From NCBI RefSeq assembly GCF_963662255.1, contig NC_085047.1, forward strand, positions 90,392,259 through 90,456,258: a stretch of 64,000 bases of DNA, given 5' to 3'. Positions within the stretch are counted from its first letter, which is position 1. Every line of letters begins with the position of its first letter. This DNA is from Cinclus cinclus (Eukaryota; Chordata; Aves; Passeriformes; Cinclidae). The notes beneath the pieces were generated by a model. It was not told the origin of the DNA. It made no database searches and saw only the letters and a program-made list of their open reading frames with translations. The position numbers and the translations under genes were made by a program. Positions 13,912 through 24,108 of the stretch are shown here, one piece after another.

Positions 13912-14770
13912 AACACAAAGCTGGGAGGAGTGGCTGGTCTACCAGAGTGCTATGTTGCCCTTCAGAAGGGCTTTGACAGGTTAGAGAGATAGGCAGAAAA
14001 CTGCCTGAAATTCAATAAAGGCAAGTGGAGGGTCCTGCACCTGGAGAGGACTAACCCCATGTACTGGGGGGACTGATCTGCTGGAAAGGAGCTCTGAGGA
14101 GAAGGACCTGGGGGTCCTGGTGGACAGAAAACTGTCCATGAGCCAGCAGTGTGCCCTGGTGGGCAAGAAGGCCAATGGTGTCCTGGAGACCATTAGGAAA
14201 AGCATTGCCAACAAGCTGGGGGAGGTGATCCAGCCCCTTGGCTCAGCCCTTTGAGGTCACATCTGGAGTGCTGTGCCCAGTTCTAGGTTCCTTAGTGCAA
14301 GACAGAGATGGAGTTCCTGGAGCAGGTCCAGCAGAAGGAGACAAAAATTATGAGGGGATGGGAGCATCTCTCTCAGGAGGATAGGTTAAGGGAACCAAGA
14401 CTGTCCAGACTCAAGAAGAGACAATTGAGAGGGGACTTGATCACTGTCTATGAATTTCTGAAGGAGGGGTGTCAAGAAGATGGAACCAAGCTCTTCTCAG
14501 TGGTGACAAGGAATGGGTCAAGAGGCAACAGGTAGAAACTTATGCACAGGAAGTTCTACCCGAACACGAAGAAGAACTTTGGTGCGCAGGTAACTGAACT
14601 GAAAGAGAGAGACTACCCAGAGAGACAGGAGAGCCTCCCTCACCGGAGATACTCAAGAACCATCTGGATGCAATTCTGTGCAATGTGCTCTGGGATGACC
14701 CTGCTTGAGCAGGGAGGCTGGACCAGGTGATCCACCATGGTCCCTTCCAACCTGACCCATGCTGTGACAC
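13908..14770 (+). mobile_element. Inner CR1 LINE, nested in another CR1
   Basis: This plus-strand 5'-truncated CR1 begins near 13908 with the family's CTGGGAGGAGTGGCTG block (13921-13936). It continues through the GGGTCCTGCACCTGGAGAGG block (14030-14049) and ends with GGTCCCTTCCAACC-type 3' sequence near 14739-14770. It encodes the C-terminal end of CR1 reverse transcriptase in broken frames. Its tail is a degenerate form of the family's ATTCTGTG repeats. It sits between the two halves of an older CR1 in the same orientation, so it inserted later. It lacks ORF1, the endonuclease and the polymerase core, and cannot move by itself. Confidence 0.88.
14308..14535 (+). pseudogene. CR1 ORF2 C-terminal fragment in inner copy
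   Basis: A 75-codon open segment of the inner CR1. It carries the family's landmarks in order: LEQVQQKETKIMRG, WEHLSQEDRLRE, LKKRQLRGDLITVYEFLKEG and a final GSRGNR. The frame ends at a TAG at 14533-14535, in place of the continuing codons of intact CR1 ORF2, and homology carries on beyond the stop to about 14730. It is a dead relic of the retrotransposon reverse transcriptase. Confidence 0.85.
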
Positions 14771-15246
14771 TCCCTGCCTGGAACACTGTGCCCAGCTCTG
14801 GGGGGTCTCAGAACAGAAAAGACATGGACCTGTCCTGACAATGGCCATGAAGATGATTAGAGGGATGGAGCACATGTCCTATGAAGAGAGGCTGAATAAA
14901 GTGGTTGTTGTTTGGAGAAAAGAAGGTTCCAGGGAGATCTTAGAGCACTTTGCAGTACATAAAGGAGACCTACAAGGAAAAAAGGGAGGGACATTTTTAC
15001 AAGGACAACAATTTTAAATTGAAAGAGGGTATATTTAGATTTAGATTAAATAGTAGGAACAAATTCTGTATTGTGAGGGTGGTGAGGCACTGGAACAGGT
15101 TACTCAGGGAAGTTGTGGCTTCCCCATCCCTGGAATTGTTCAAGGACATGTTGGCTGATCCTATGAGCAACCTTAGAGGCTTAAAATGTTCTAGAGGGAC
15201 ATGTCTGGCCGTGCAACAGAGCTGGAACTAGATGATCTTTAAGGTA
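14768..15246 (+). mobile_element. Outer CR1 LINE, 3' fragment (split by insertion)
   Basis: Plus-strand CR1 sequence resumes directly after the inner copy with a CTGGAACACTGTGCCCAGCT block (14778-14797), then the AAGATGATTAGAGGGATGGA block (14850-14869). It continues to the 3' region ending AACTAGATGATCTTTAAGGT (15226-15245). Protein landmarks MIRGMEHMSYEERLN and the FRFRLNSRNKFCIVRVVRHW region (around 15027-15093) are recognisable in two frames, showing indel damage. The canonical octamer tail is missing or degraded after 15246. Together with 13775-13911 it forms one interrupted CR1. Confidence 0.85.
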
Positions 15247-16118
15247 AAGACAGCATTTCAGAAAGCACAATAACTGGCACAGTGTATATAGATACGTATT
15301 TATGTGTCTATAATATTTATTTTGTATGTGTTGTACATTATTAGATTTTCATTTCAATACAATTTATGTGTTCATGTTTTTGTTTACATTTGAAGTTTTC
15401 ATGAAATAATGAACTGAAACATCCAGAAGTACTTAATTAAAAAAAAAAACCTTCTGAAATCTACCAAATAAAAATGTTTTGATTCCATAAGTGTGCTTTC
15501 AAACTATTTTCATTTTAGGGCAGAACTTGTAGTTTTAGAGACTTTTTTTATTATGAATCTCATTTTACTCATGGAATTGTCATCATTTGCAAGGAGACAG
15601 CACTTTCAGTTCCTGGCTAGCTGTGCACATTGAATTTATCAGCTCCTCTGGTTTGAGGAACTTGGTGTGTCATGAACTTGAATGAATGATAACTACTCCA
15701 TTTGGATACATCTCCTATTCAGGATTTTTTTCAGAACAATGATCATTCAGAGCAATGATCCTTAGTGTATTTGAACAGTGATACAAGATGAAAGGAAAAT
15801 TCAGACTTTTAGAAGAAAAGAGGGACTCTCAGGAACTCCTTGTCAAAACCCATTACCGTGACCTTTCCCCTGCCAAGACAATCCTGCTGTGAGAGGCTTT
15901 GAAAGTTGCCCATTAGTGCAGAGATTTGCTATCCCTTGTGCTGTTTGGGATAATAGCTGAAATAAAGACATGTAAGTACATTTGCCATGTGTATAGACAT
16001 CATCTGGAATTTGCTTTAATAGTTCCATTGCAGGCCTTTTCTAGAATCTGTAGATTGAAAGCTTGTGTAAGACCAGAGAATGCCTAAGAAACATAGATGA
16101 CCATTTTTTCCCTCTTAC

Positions 16119-16168
16119 AAAAAAATAAAATAAAATAAAATAAAAGAAAAAAAAAGAAAAGAAAACCT
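16119..16168. repeat. (AAAAT)n microsatellite grading into A-rich tract
   Basis: About five AAAAT units are followed by an A-rich run interrupted by single G bases. A typical pentanucleotide microsatellite. Confidence 0.85.
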
Positions 16169-18440
16169 TGTTGAAAATTAGTTATCCAGCCAGTTTTTTC
16201 CAGCTGGAGGGGAAAAAGCCTTAAGGAGTAAAATAAGCCAAAACTGTATTTGTAAATAGCAGAGACTGGGAACTAATTATGAATTAATATTCATAAAGAA
16301 AATTACAGGCTTTGTATGCCAAGTTTCAAATCTTCAACAGGCAGCAATCAAAAAAAAAAGTCCTCCCATAAGTCAGAGCAAACCCAAGTCCAACAACCTG
16401 AAATTCTACCTCCAGAAATGCATCCTGTAAATGTTCTGTTGAACAGGCTGTACACATCCAGGTGAAAATTGTCACTCCTTTAAAACTAGAAAGATTATAT
16501 AACAATACCAAAATCCTTTGTTTAGAGGATTGCACCTTGAGTGAAAATGAGTGCACACCTTATTAATTGCAAGTGGTATCGCTAAGAGCTGTGTGCCCAG
16601 AATTTATAGAGATTGATAAGGGATTGTCCAGTGCACCTAATTTCAAAGCAGTATGCTGATACTTAAGGTAAAAGCCTGGCCTTGCTGCAGTCTGGGAAGT
16701 TCTGGCAAAATCAGGAAAGAATTCAACGTGTCACACGCTTTGCAAGTTTTCAGAATTGTGTGTATTCTTACAACTTCAGTGTCCTATTGTGTTAAAATAC
16801 CTGTGAACTTCCACCATTTTCATTTTAGTTAGCAGGCAGCAACAGGTCAGATTATTAAAACACCTGGTAATAATGATTTCTAAGACTATATACATTATTT
16901 TTTCTATAATTAACTCTTCTCTGCCCCAACTTTCTGAGTGAGAGCTGCCCAATTCTCATTGAGTTCTTTTTTGCCGCGCACTGGAAAGGGGGATGAAACA
17001 GGATCCTCTGAGGCTCAAAAAGAAAAGAATGAACTTATGAACTATGAAACAAGAATAGAAAGAGTAAAGAAACAGTTGCTGAAGAGAAACATGGCCAGGT
17101 AGAATAGTGAATTGGGGAATAAGAGAAGAGCTTACACATCTATGACCATCACAGATCCCCTTTCCACACACAGCTTCATAAACCTTATCTGTTCATAAGG
17201 GATTCCTCAGGCAGAGGTGTCCTTAGTATTGTAAATTAGATTTTAGACTTATTTGTATGGCCTGTGAAGCAATGATGTGAAAGGCCATGGAAATGTGATT
17301 TACAAGGTTTCTACAAGCCCTCTGGTTCCCATGTTGATTCCACAAGCAGAAAAACCATGCAATAAGAGGGAAAAGAGTACAACAAAATTCCTACACTTCA
17401 CAGGGCCACCAACTCAGAGGCAGAAACAGACGAAATAAATTAGACAAGAAAGCCATAAAGACATGAAGGAGGAAAGTTACTGGCCACCAGCCAAATTCAA
17501 AGCTATCCCACCTGCACTAGAGTCATGTGTCATATTCACGCCTGCCTGTCAGTGCTACAGGAGAAAGAGAGACACAAGGAAACATAGGAGGACAGGAGAT
17601 CTCTTCCTTAGACTGTTGACACTACTTGTGTGCTGAGAGATGCAACACAAATTATTTTGTCATCTGGACAGCAAACACACATGTCTATATGTGCTCCCAA
17701 CCCAGCTGGTGAAAAAAACAGAAGGACATGCTGCTGAGGTGAAGGGGGAAAGTTTTGGGAAACCCAAACACCTTTGAAGTCCAAGACATAATAGTTATGG
17801 AAAATGCCAAATGACAAGCAGAATGTGCCTCTTGTTACTAGAAGGTCACACCTTGCTATCCATCTCCTAGATTCCTCTATTTAACCACTCATGCCAGCAT
17901 TCACGTATTACTGATTTTGACCAATATTATGATTACAAAAGAAAATAAAACTGCAACACTTCCAAATCCAGAGCATGTTGGACTACTGCAGAAACACTAG
18001 TGTTTCAGAACCCCCCAGAGTTATGCTCGTGCTGAAAATTTGACTATCTATTGTGCATTTTATAAACTCAAAAGCATACAGTGGATGGTGTATTTCTGTT
18101 GCAAAACAAAATGAAAAGGGGCAGAAATTTGAGAGCAGTTAGAGTTTGGCAGAAGAGACTGAATGGCAAAAAATGCCCATTGAATCAATGATGAAATTGA
18201 GTGTCTTAAACACTCATTTGCAGTCATTCATCTCTGGCAGAAATGCAAGCTATTACTCTAGGTGTCAGGAGTAAACCAAAATGCTGGGTCTCTATGCATC
18301 TTATGTGAGCAGAATGTTTGTGCTGGTGAGCTCCTCCTTGCACCTGCATAAATCCAGTTCCTAAATCACATTGCTCAGGATAGATATTGAATAAGATAAA
18401 TTCACTAGTGTTATTTGCATTTTAGGTGGAACCAAAACAC

Positions 18441-18550
18441 AGATTTTGTGTGTTTTATTTTTTTTCCTTACACTTTTTTGTTTGGGTTGTTGGGGGCTTT
18501 TTGGTAATTTTTTTTTTTTTTTTGCTTGTTTGTTGGATTTTGGGGGTTTA
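18441..18550. repeat. T/G-rich low-complexity tract
   Basis: Long T runs (17 to 18 T near 18508-18523) alternate with GGG and GGGGG clusters on the plus strand. The tract has no open frame on that strand. The minus strand reads as a lysine-rich shadow frame without coding support. Confidence 0.75.
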
Positions 18551-18777
18551 ACTAAAGAGAGCAATTTTTGTGGACATGTACTTAATATTTTTCTGTTACA
18601 TGTTTTTAAAGAATAAAAATTATTTTTCGTTTCCATCAAAATCTCAAACTCACTACACCTTCCATTTTGAGAACTCTGCTTTTTTGGTTTCTTTCTAAAT
18701 GTAAACTTAAGTATCTTCCAAGAAAGTTGTCATAATAATAAAAAAATTCTCTAATAGCTCTAAGAGTAATTTTCCAT

Positions 18778-18819
18778 TAAAAAAACCAAAAACAAACAAA
18801 CAAACAAAAAAAACCCCCT
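18778..18819. repeat. A/C-rich (CAAA)n-like simple repeat
   Basis: A short tract of AAAC/CAAA units ending in a run of A then C. It lies about 230 bases from the T/G-rich tract at 18441-18550, which has roughly complementary composition. Confidence 0.75.
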
Positions 18820-19623
18820 CAGTTTTCAGAGAGGTTTTCTGGAATGAAGATCAATTATTACCACATGATGTGGTGATAGTATCACTTTAGCAGTGAAATT
18901 TCTCATTTCTATTCTAACCCTCCGTTACCTAAACCAGAGTATAATTTTTTTGTTTTCATAGGGATAGAGCTGTTTTATTGCTGAAGACAACTTTTATTTT
19001 TATAGGCTTCAAATAAAATGTTGATAAAAGTAAGTAAATTATCATTATGGACTCAAAATAACCATTTAGATATTAAGACCTAAAACACTGAACCATATAC
19101 TTCAAAACACTGTATTTTTTTCTTTCAGGAATATTATGAATGGTTACACCACAAATAAGTTATTGTTTATATTCTCTTACAAGTTTCATATACATACATA
19201 CATATATAGTAATTACGTGAAGACAAACATGACTGGCACCACCACCAGTCCTTTATTAGAAAACTTTTCCTGCCTTCCTTGAATGTACTTCTCTCAAATA
19301 ACTCCAACTCCTTCCCTCATAGGCAGCTTCACAGAGTACTGACTCCTCTCATCTCTGCATAAATGACTAAACCTTAATTTATCCCTGTCCCAGCCACCTA
19401 ACTCTGTCAGTTCCTCAAACATCTTCTTACCTCCTCACAGCACAACCAACAGGCTCCAAACTGCAGCACACTCTCAAACTCAAACTGGGGACCAGCTAAC
19501 CCACTCTTTTATAATACCCAAACTCATTGGGCAGGCACAGATGTTTCTACTCCTCAGTAATCAGTACAGCTGTAATTCATGGGGATAGATTGCCTTCTGT
19601 ACTGTGCTTTCAACCTATCTTCC

Positions 19624-19729
19624 CACATATACACGTACACATATATATCATACACATATACATCATACACATATACATCATATACATATACATATACATG
19701 CATACACACACACACACACACACACATAA
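19624..19729. repeat. Compound microsatellite: 15-bp units then (CA)n
   Basis: Three near-identical 15-bp units occupy 19647-19661, 19662-19676 and 19677-19691. The first two are identical (ATCATACACATATAC). These are followed by ATAC repeats and then about twelve CA dinucleotides ending near 19726. The alternating purine-pyrimidine pattern extends across the array. Confidence 0.9.
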
Positions 19730-22429
19730 AATAATCTGTTGTTTTCCTGCTGATTGGAATGCCAGGAATCACTAGAAATAACAGCTCTATATGTCTATGT
19801 CCTGTTTCAGCACTGCTGTTTCTCTTTGCTGACCCACATGGTAAGTGAATACCTTCAAAGGAAGTAGGAAGACAGAATTTTAAATATCTCTGTCATGCTT
19901 TGTGGAGATGCATTAAACTGTTTCTGTTATGTGCATCATTCTACATGAGAAAACTCAACACTGATTAGGAGCTCTCTATCTGGTTAACTACCTTGTTTGC
20001 TTGCTATCATCACCTCTAAAATCTTTATTGCATGAACAAAAATGTACCAGTGGTCAATAAGAAAAGTAATTCTGTCCATAGAAGGCAAAGGCAGTCATAG
20101 ATCCATGACAGCTGAAGCCAGGCCAGCCATTACACTGTTTGCACATTTAATTATAACAATTTTATCTTCTGACATTCGTTCTCACAAGATCATTTACATT
20201 TTTCTCCATCCCAAAGCCAAATAATCTCCTTTCCAAAGAGAAACAGAACTATCTGACTTAATAAACCACTCAGGCATCTGGTTGATGAGGTCAATTTAAG
20301 TAGTTAGAAAAAAAGGATTAATTCAGGAATAAGATTTTGATTATATGACTGAAAATTAAAAATCCATGTTTATCCACATGGGACAACTTTTATCTTTCTG
20401 ATATAGAAATCATCTTCTTATACTTTCTGAAAGAGATCTTGGATTTTTTCCTCATGAAATTCATGAGTAAAAATAGCAGAAATACATGGGGGATAATTAT
20501 GCTTTTCATAGTCACCTTCAAGATGTGTTATAACTTGTGTTGAGATTTGCTACCAGAGAGGTTTATACACACTTTGAAGCAGATCCTTTTCTGGTGTAAA
20601 TGGTTCAAGCTCTATAAACTTTTATAACAGTACAGCAGCCTACAATAGCTGGTGGTGTGTATGTGTGTATCCATGAGCTTACTTTTTTATGTGTGTACAG
20701 ATATGAAGAGTTTTATTTAATCAGATTAATGTAAAAGGATTTTTCTATGGAGCAGAGGGTTAGTGACACATCAAGCAATGATAGGATATCCAGTGTTTTA
20801 GACTTCAGAATGTATCTTCTACAAGTTTTTATCAAATAAACTTATTAAACAGTATTTTAATGAAAAAAAACTACTTGTGGTGCAAAATCGAGGGAAAATA
20901 ATTTATGGTAGATCTTTGAGAAGTTATCCACTTTTTATTGAGGACTGTCTCTTTGTAGCTATCGGTATAAAGCACTTACCATTTGTTATCTCAGTCACTC
21001 TGCCAACAGTCCTTGCTTTAGAAATGTATTTCACCACAGAACTGTCCAGCTAAATGGATGGCACTTCTCAATGCTAAATTTATGGCTCAATTAAAGTCAA
21101 TCTTACCCTATCAGCTTCCTTGTGTGTATACAATTAATAAAAATAAAATGGAAACCTATCATTTCTCATGTCATGATTTTCAAAACAGGAAAAATTTAAA
21201 TCAATGCTCTCTTTACAGGTAATGGAATTTACCATATTAGCATATGTCTGTAGGCTGTGCTACTTTCACCTGATCTGATAAAATGCAGACATTGCTTTTC
21301 TTTCCTGCAAATGAGTCATTTCTTCATGTTTAGTTGGCTTAGGGCTAACATCCACACAAAAGATTGTAAAAATTAAAGATTTAGGAGTGGTGTTATTGGG
21401 AGGTTGTTGGTTTTACCCTCCAAAACATGCTCATGAAGGCTTTTCAAAACCTACAAATCTCTGTTTGTTATCTCTGTGCTTTATATGAGGCAAAGAAATG
21501 ACCAGGGCACAACAGGGACCAAGCAGAGTCCTCGCTCTGTCTCAGTGCTGAAGCATGGAGGGGTCCAGCCACTACCACATTACCAAATGGACCACAGCCT
21601 GCACATTCTCAGGATGCAGGACTCAAAAAAGCACTTAAATTATTTTCTTTCATTTGTGGAAAAAAAAAAAATACCATTGCACCATGTAGGTTATCAGAAC
21701 ATGGATTAGGTATAATTATATTTTGCAAGTGTTTTCATTAAGGTTTAGGGAAAAGCCATCACAAATTATATTACCTCAGTGGTCCAGTTAATGACTCAAT
21801 GACCTTTAGCCCTTTTATTTTTATACAGATCTCTGTCAGGAAAATAATATGAAATTATAAATAAATCCTGACAACACATTTAGCTGCATTTAAAAAAACC
21901 TTTATATGTAAAGTTTTAAAGAATCTACAGGGGATATTGCTATATCTGATCATTCTGTGGACCAGCAAATATCTGCGTTGCATAGCAAAACATTTTCTTT
22001 TTTGTTTTCTTTTTTATTTTTTCCTTTTTTTTTTTTTAAAGAACAATATTGTGTCAGTTTATCTTGGCAGCATTCCATGTTATTCAGTAATAGATGTCAC
22101 CTCAATACTTCACCACAATATCATCTCCAGATATGCTTGCTCCTAATCTATACAGTTCTACAGAGCTGGCAACAGTAGGAGGAACTATTTATAATTACAT
22201 TGATAAACCTTTTTACCATTCAGCCAGCTGATTCTGTATTTGTGCCTGCTATTTTGTTAAATGTGGTTTTCTCAATGAAATGTTAATAATGTTCAGTAAA
22301 ACACTGACACTCATAAGCCATAGATGAGGTCATCCAGCACACAGTCCAACATGCAGCATGTACACCAGAGTAGAATAACTTAATTAAATCCTTCCTCTGA
22401 GGATTAAGAGGGTTATTCTGACAGGCTTT
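19730..22429. other. Unique AT-rich DNA
   Basis: No gene or interspersed repeat was recognised. Minor homopolymers are present: an A-run at 21660-21671 and a T-run at 22025-22037. Open frames are under 80 codons until the GC-rich block that follows. Confidence 0.55.
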
Positions 22430-22880
22430 TACAAGCCTGGGTCTGTTTGCATGGTGCAGAGGAGAGCAGTGCAGAGACAAGGAGGCACAGAGCAGCTCGA
22501 GGCAGTGCTGGTACAGTGCAAAGCCTCCAACTGGGCTTGCTGGGAGACAGCCAGGGTCTGCAGACTGCATCACTCCAGGCTGTGCCCAAGGACTGGCTCA
22601 GGGTGACCCTCAAATGTGAGCTGGGCACAGTGGGGGCTGGAGGTGTGCCACTGTGCCAGGACTGACAATGCTAGAGCAGGGACATCAGCAAAGACACTGC
22701 AGCCACAGACAACCATGCTACAGCTGGGACACCCCCAAAAAAGAGCAGCAGAGGAAAATCAGCAAGAAGTAGATATCAGCAGACAAAAGACCCCCAAAGC
22801 AGACAGACAGAGAGAACAGACAGAGAGAAATCATCATGCCTACAAACACAAACTTACTGTGCCTCACAGGCAGAGCTGAG
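22430..22880. other. Unclassified GC- and purine-rich block
   Basis: Composition changes sharply here from AT-rich to GC-rich, with many CAG and GCAG motifs. It then grades into an A/G/C-rich stretch with repeated CAGACAGAGAGA-type motifs near 22800-22830. Overlapping open frames on both strands (72 to 96 codons) show no domain. The block could be a fragment of an unrecognised retroelement (an LTR or its internal part) or an old exon. I cannot classify it from sequence alone. Confidence 0.3.
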
Positions 22881-23095
22881 ACAAAGTGTGTACAACCTGT
22901 AGTGAAAATAGGGGAATTTGAGGAGGTGGTATGAGAAGAGCTCTAAGTGGCTGTGTTGTCTTTTTTTTCCTTGTCTCAGTACCCGAATGAATGATTAGAA
23001 GTTTGTATTGTCAATATATTAAATTACGAAAACAAAAAGATTCAACCATAACAGCTGATAGGTGCTCACTCTTCTCGCTACTTGACGCAGATTGC

Positions 23096-23100
23096 ATGAT
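23096..23100. repeat. Left target-site duplication of the LTR (ATGAT)
   Basis: The five bases ATGAT immediately before the LTR's terminal TG are repeated directly after its terminal CA at 24104-24108. A 5-bp duplication is what class III (ERVL-like) integrases usually leave. Confidence 0.8.
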
Positions 23101-24103
23101 TGTACTGGGTTTACATGGCCACATTTTGGCAACGGGGCATTGATAGGGGTGGCTTCTGTGAAAAGCTGCCAGAAACTTCTTTCATGTCCGGCAGAGCAAA
23201 TGCCAGCTGGCTCCCAGATGGAACCACCAGTGGCCAAGGCCAAGCTCATCAATGACAGCATTGGCACCTCTGGGACAGTAAATTTAACAAGTGGGAAAGT
23301 TGTTGTGCAGCAGCAACAGCAGCCAGAGAGATGAGTGAGAATATGTGAAAGCAGCAGCCCTGCAGACACCAAGGTCAGTGAGGAGGTGGTCCAGGAACCG
23401 GAGCAGAGGTTCCCCTGCAGCCCCTGGTGCAGCCCATGGTGAGCTGTGCAGCTCTGCCCCTGCAGCCCAGGGAAGTCCAGGGGGATGCAGAGATCCACCT
23501 ACAGCCCCTGGAGGGTCTTGTGCTGGATCTGGTGGCTGCCTGAAGGAGGCTGTGACCCTGTGGGAACCTTACACAGGAGAAGCCTCTGACAGGACCTGTG
23601 TACCCCTGGAGAGAGGAGCCCACGCTGCAGTCTCTGTGGGGGACTCACACTGGAGCAGGTTGTGAAGAACTGCAGCTGATGGAAAGAATTCATGTTGGAG
23701 GGCTGTCTCCCATGGAAGGGACCCCACACTGGAGCAGAAAAGTGTGAAGAGCCCTCCTTCTGAGGAGGAAGGAGTGACAGAGATAATGTGATGAAGTGAC
23801 TGCAGCCCCCATTCTTGGCAGGAAGAGGTAGAGAATTTTGAATAAAATTAAGCCTGGAAAGAAGGGAGGGGTGAGGGGATGGTGTTTTTAAGATTTGGCT
23901 TTGCTTCTCATTGTACTACTCTGATGTGATAGATTCCACAAATCAAGTCTGTTTTTCATTATGGTAACTGTTGAGCGATCTCTTCCTGCCCTTATCCTGA
24001 TCCAAAAGACTTTTGTTGTGTTTTCTTTCCCTTGTCCATTTGAGGAGGAGAGAGACAGAGCAGCATTAGTGAACACCTGTACCAACCAGGTCAACCCCCA
24101 ACA
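23101..24103 (+). mobile_element. Solo LTR of an ERVL-like endogenous retrovirus
   Basis: This 1003-bp unit begins TGTACTGGGTTTACATGGCC and ends in AACA, so it has TG...CA termini, and is flanked by a perfect 5-bp duplication. The body is typical of a common bird LTR family. It has a series of GCAGCCC...GG and CACACTGGAGCAG-type submotifs between about 23410 and 23740, a GAAGGGAGGGGTGAGGGGAT stretch at 23861-23880, and a distal part with an ATTATGGTAACTGTTGAG block (23957-23974). No gag, pol or env sequence lies on either side. It is therefore a solo LTR formed by recombination between the two LTRs of a provirus. Orientation is plus, judged by family alignment from memory. Open frames inside it are incidental. 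Confidence 0.88.
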
Positions 24104-24108
24104 ATGAT
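24104..24108. repeat. Right target-site duplication of the LTR (ATGAT)
   Basis: A perfect direct copy of the five bases at 23096-23100. It marks the downstream insertion boundary. Confidence 0.8.

Larger units (their letters stand above)
15247..19623. other. Unique AT-rich DNA with simple repeats
   Basis: No gene was recognised. Contents are an AAAAT pentanucleotide run at 16119-16168, a T/G-rich tract at 18441-18550 and an A/C-rich tract at 18778-18819. Open frames are short, and several on the minus strand are lysine-rich shadows of the T-rich tracts. Confidence 0.55.

Noticed and set aside
23019..23729. Several open frames of 76 to 159 codons on both strands
   Set aside because: They lie inside or across the boundary of the solo LTR and have no retroviral or host domain.
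23841..23846. AATAAA as the LTR's polyadenylation signal
   Set aside because: The position does not agree with where I recall the signal in this LTR family, so this hexamer may be a chance mutation.
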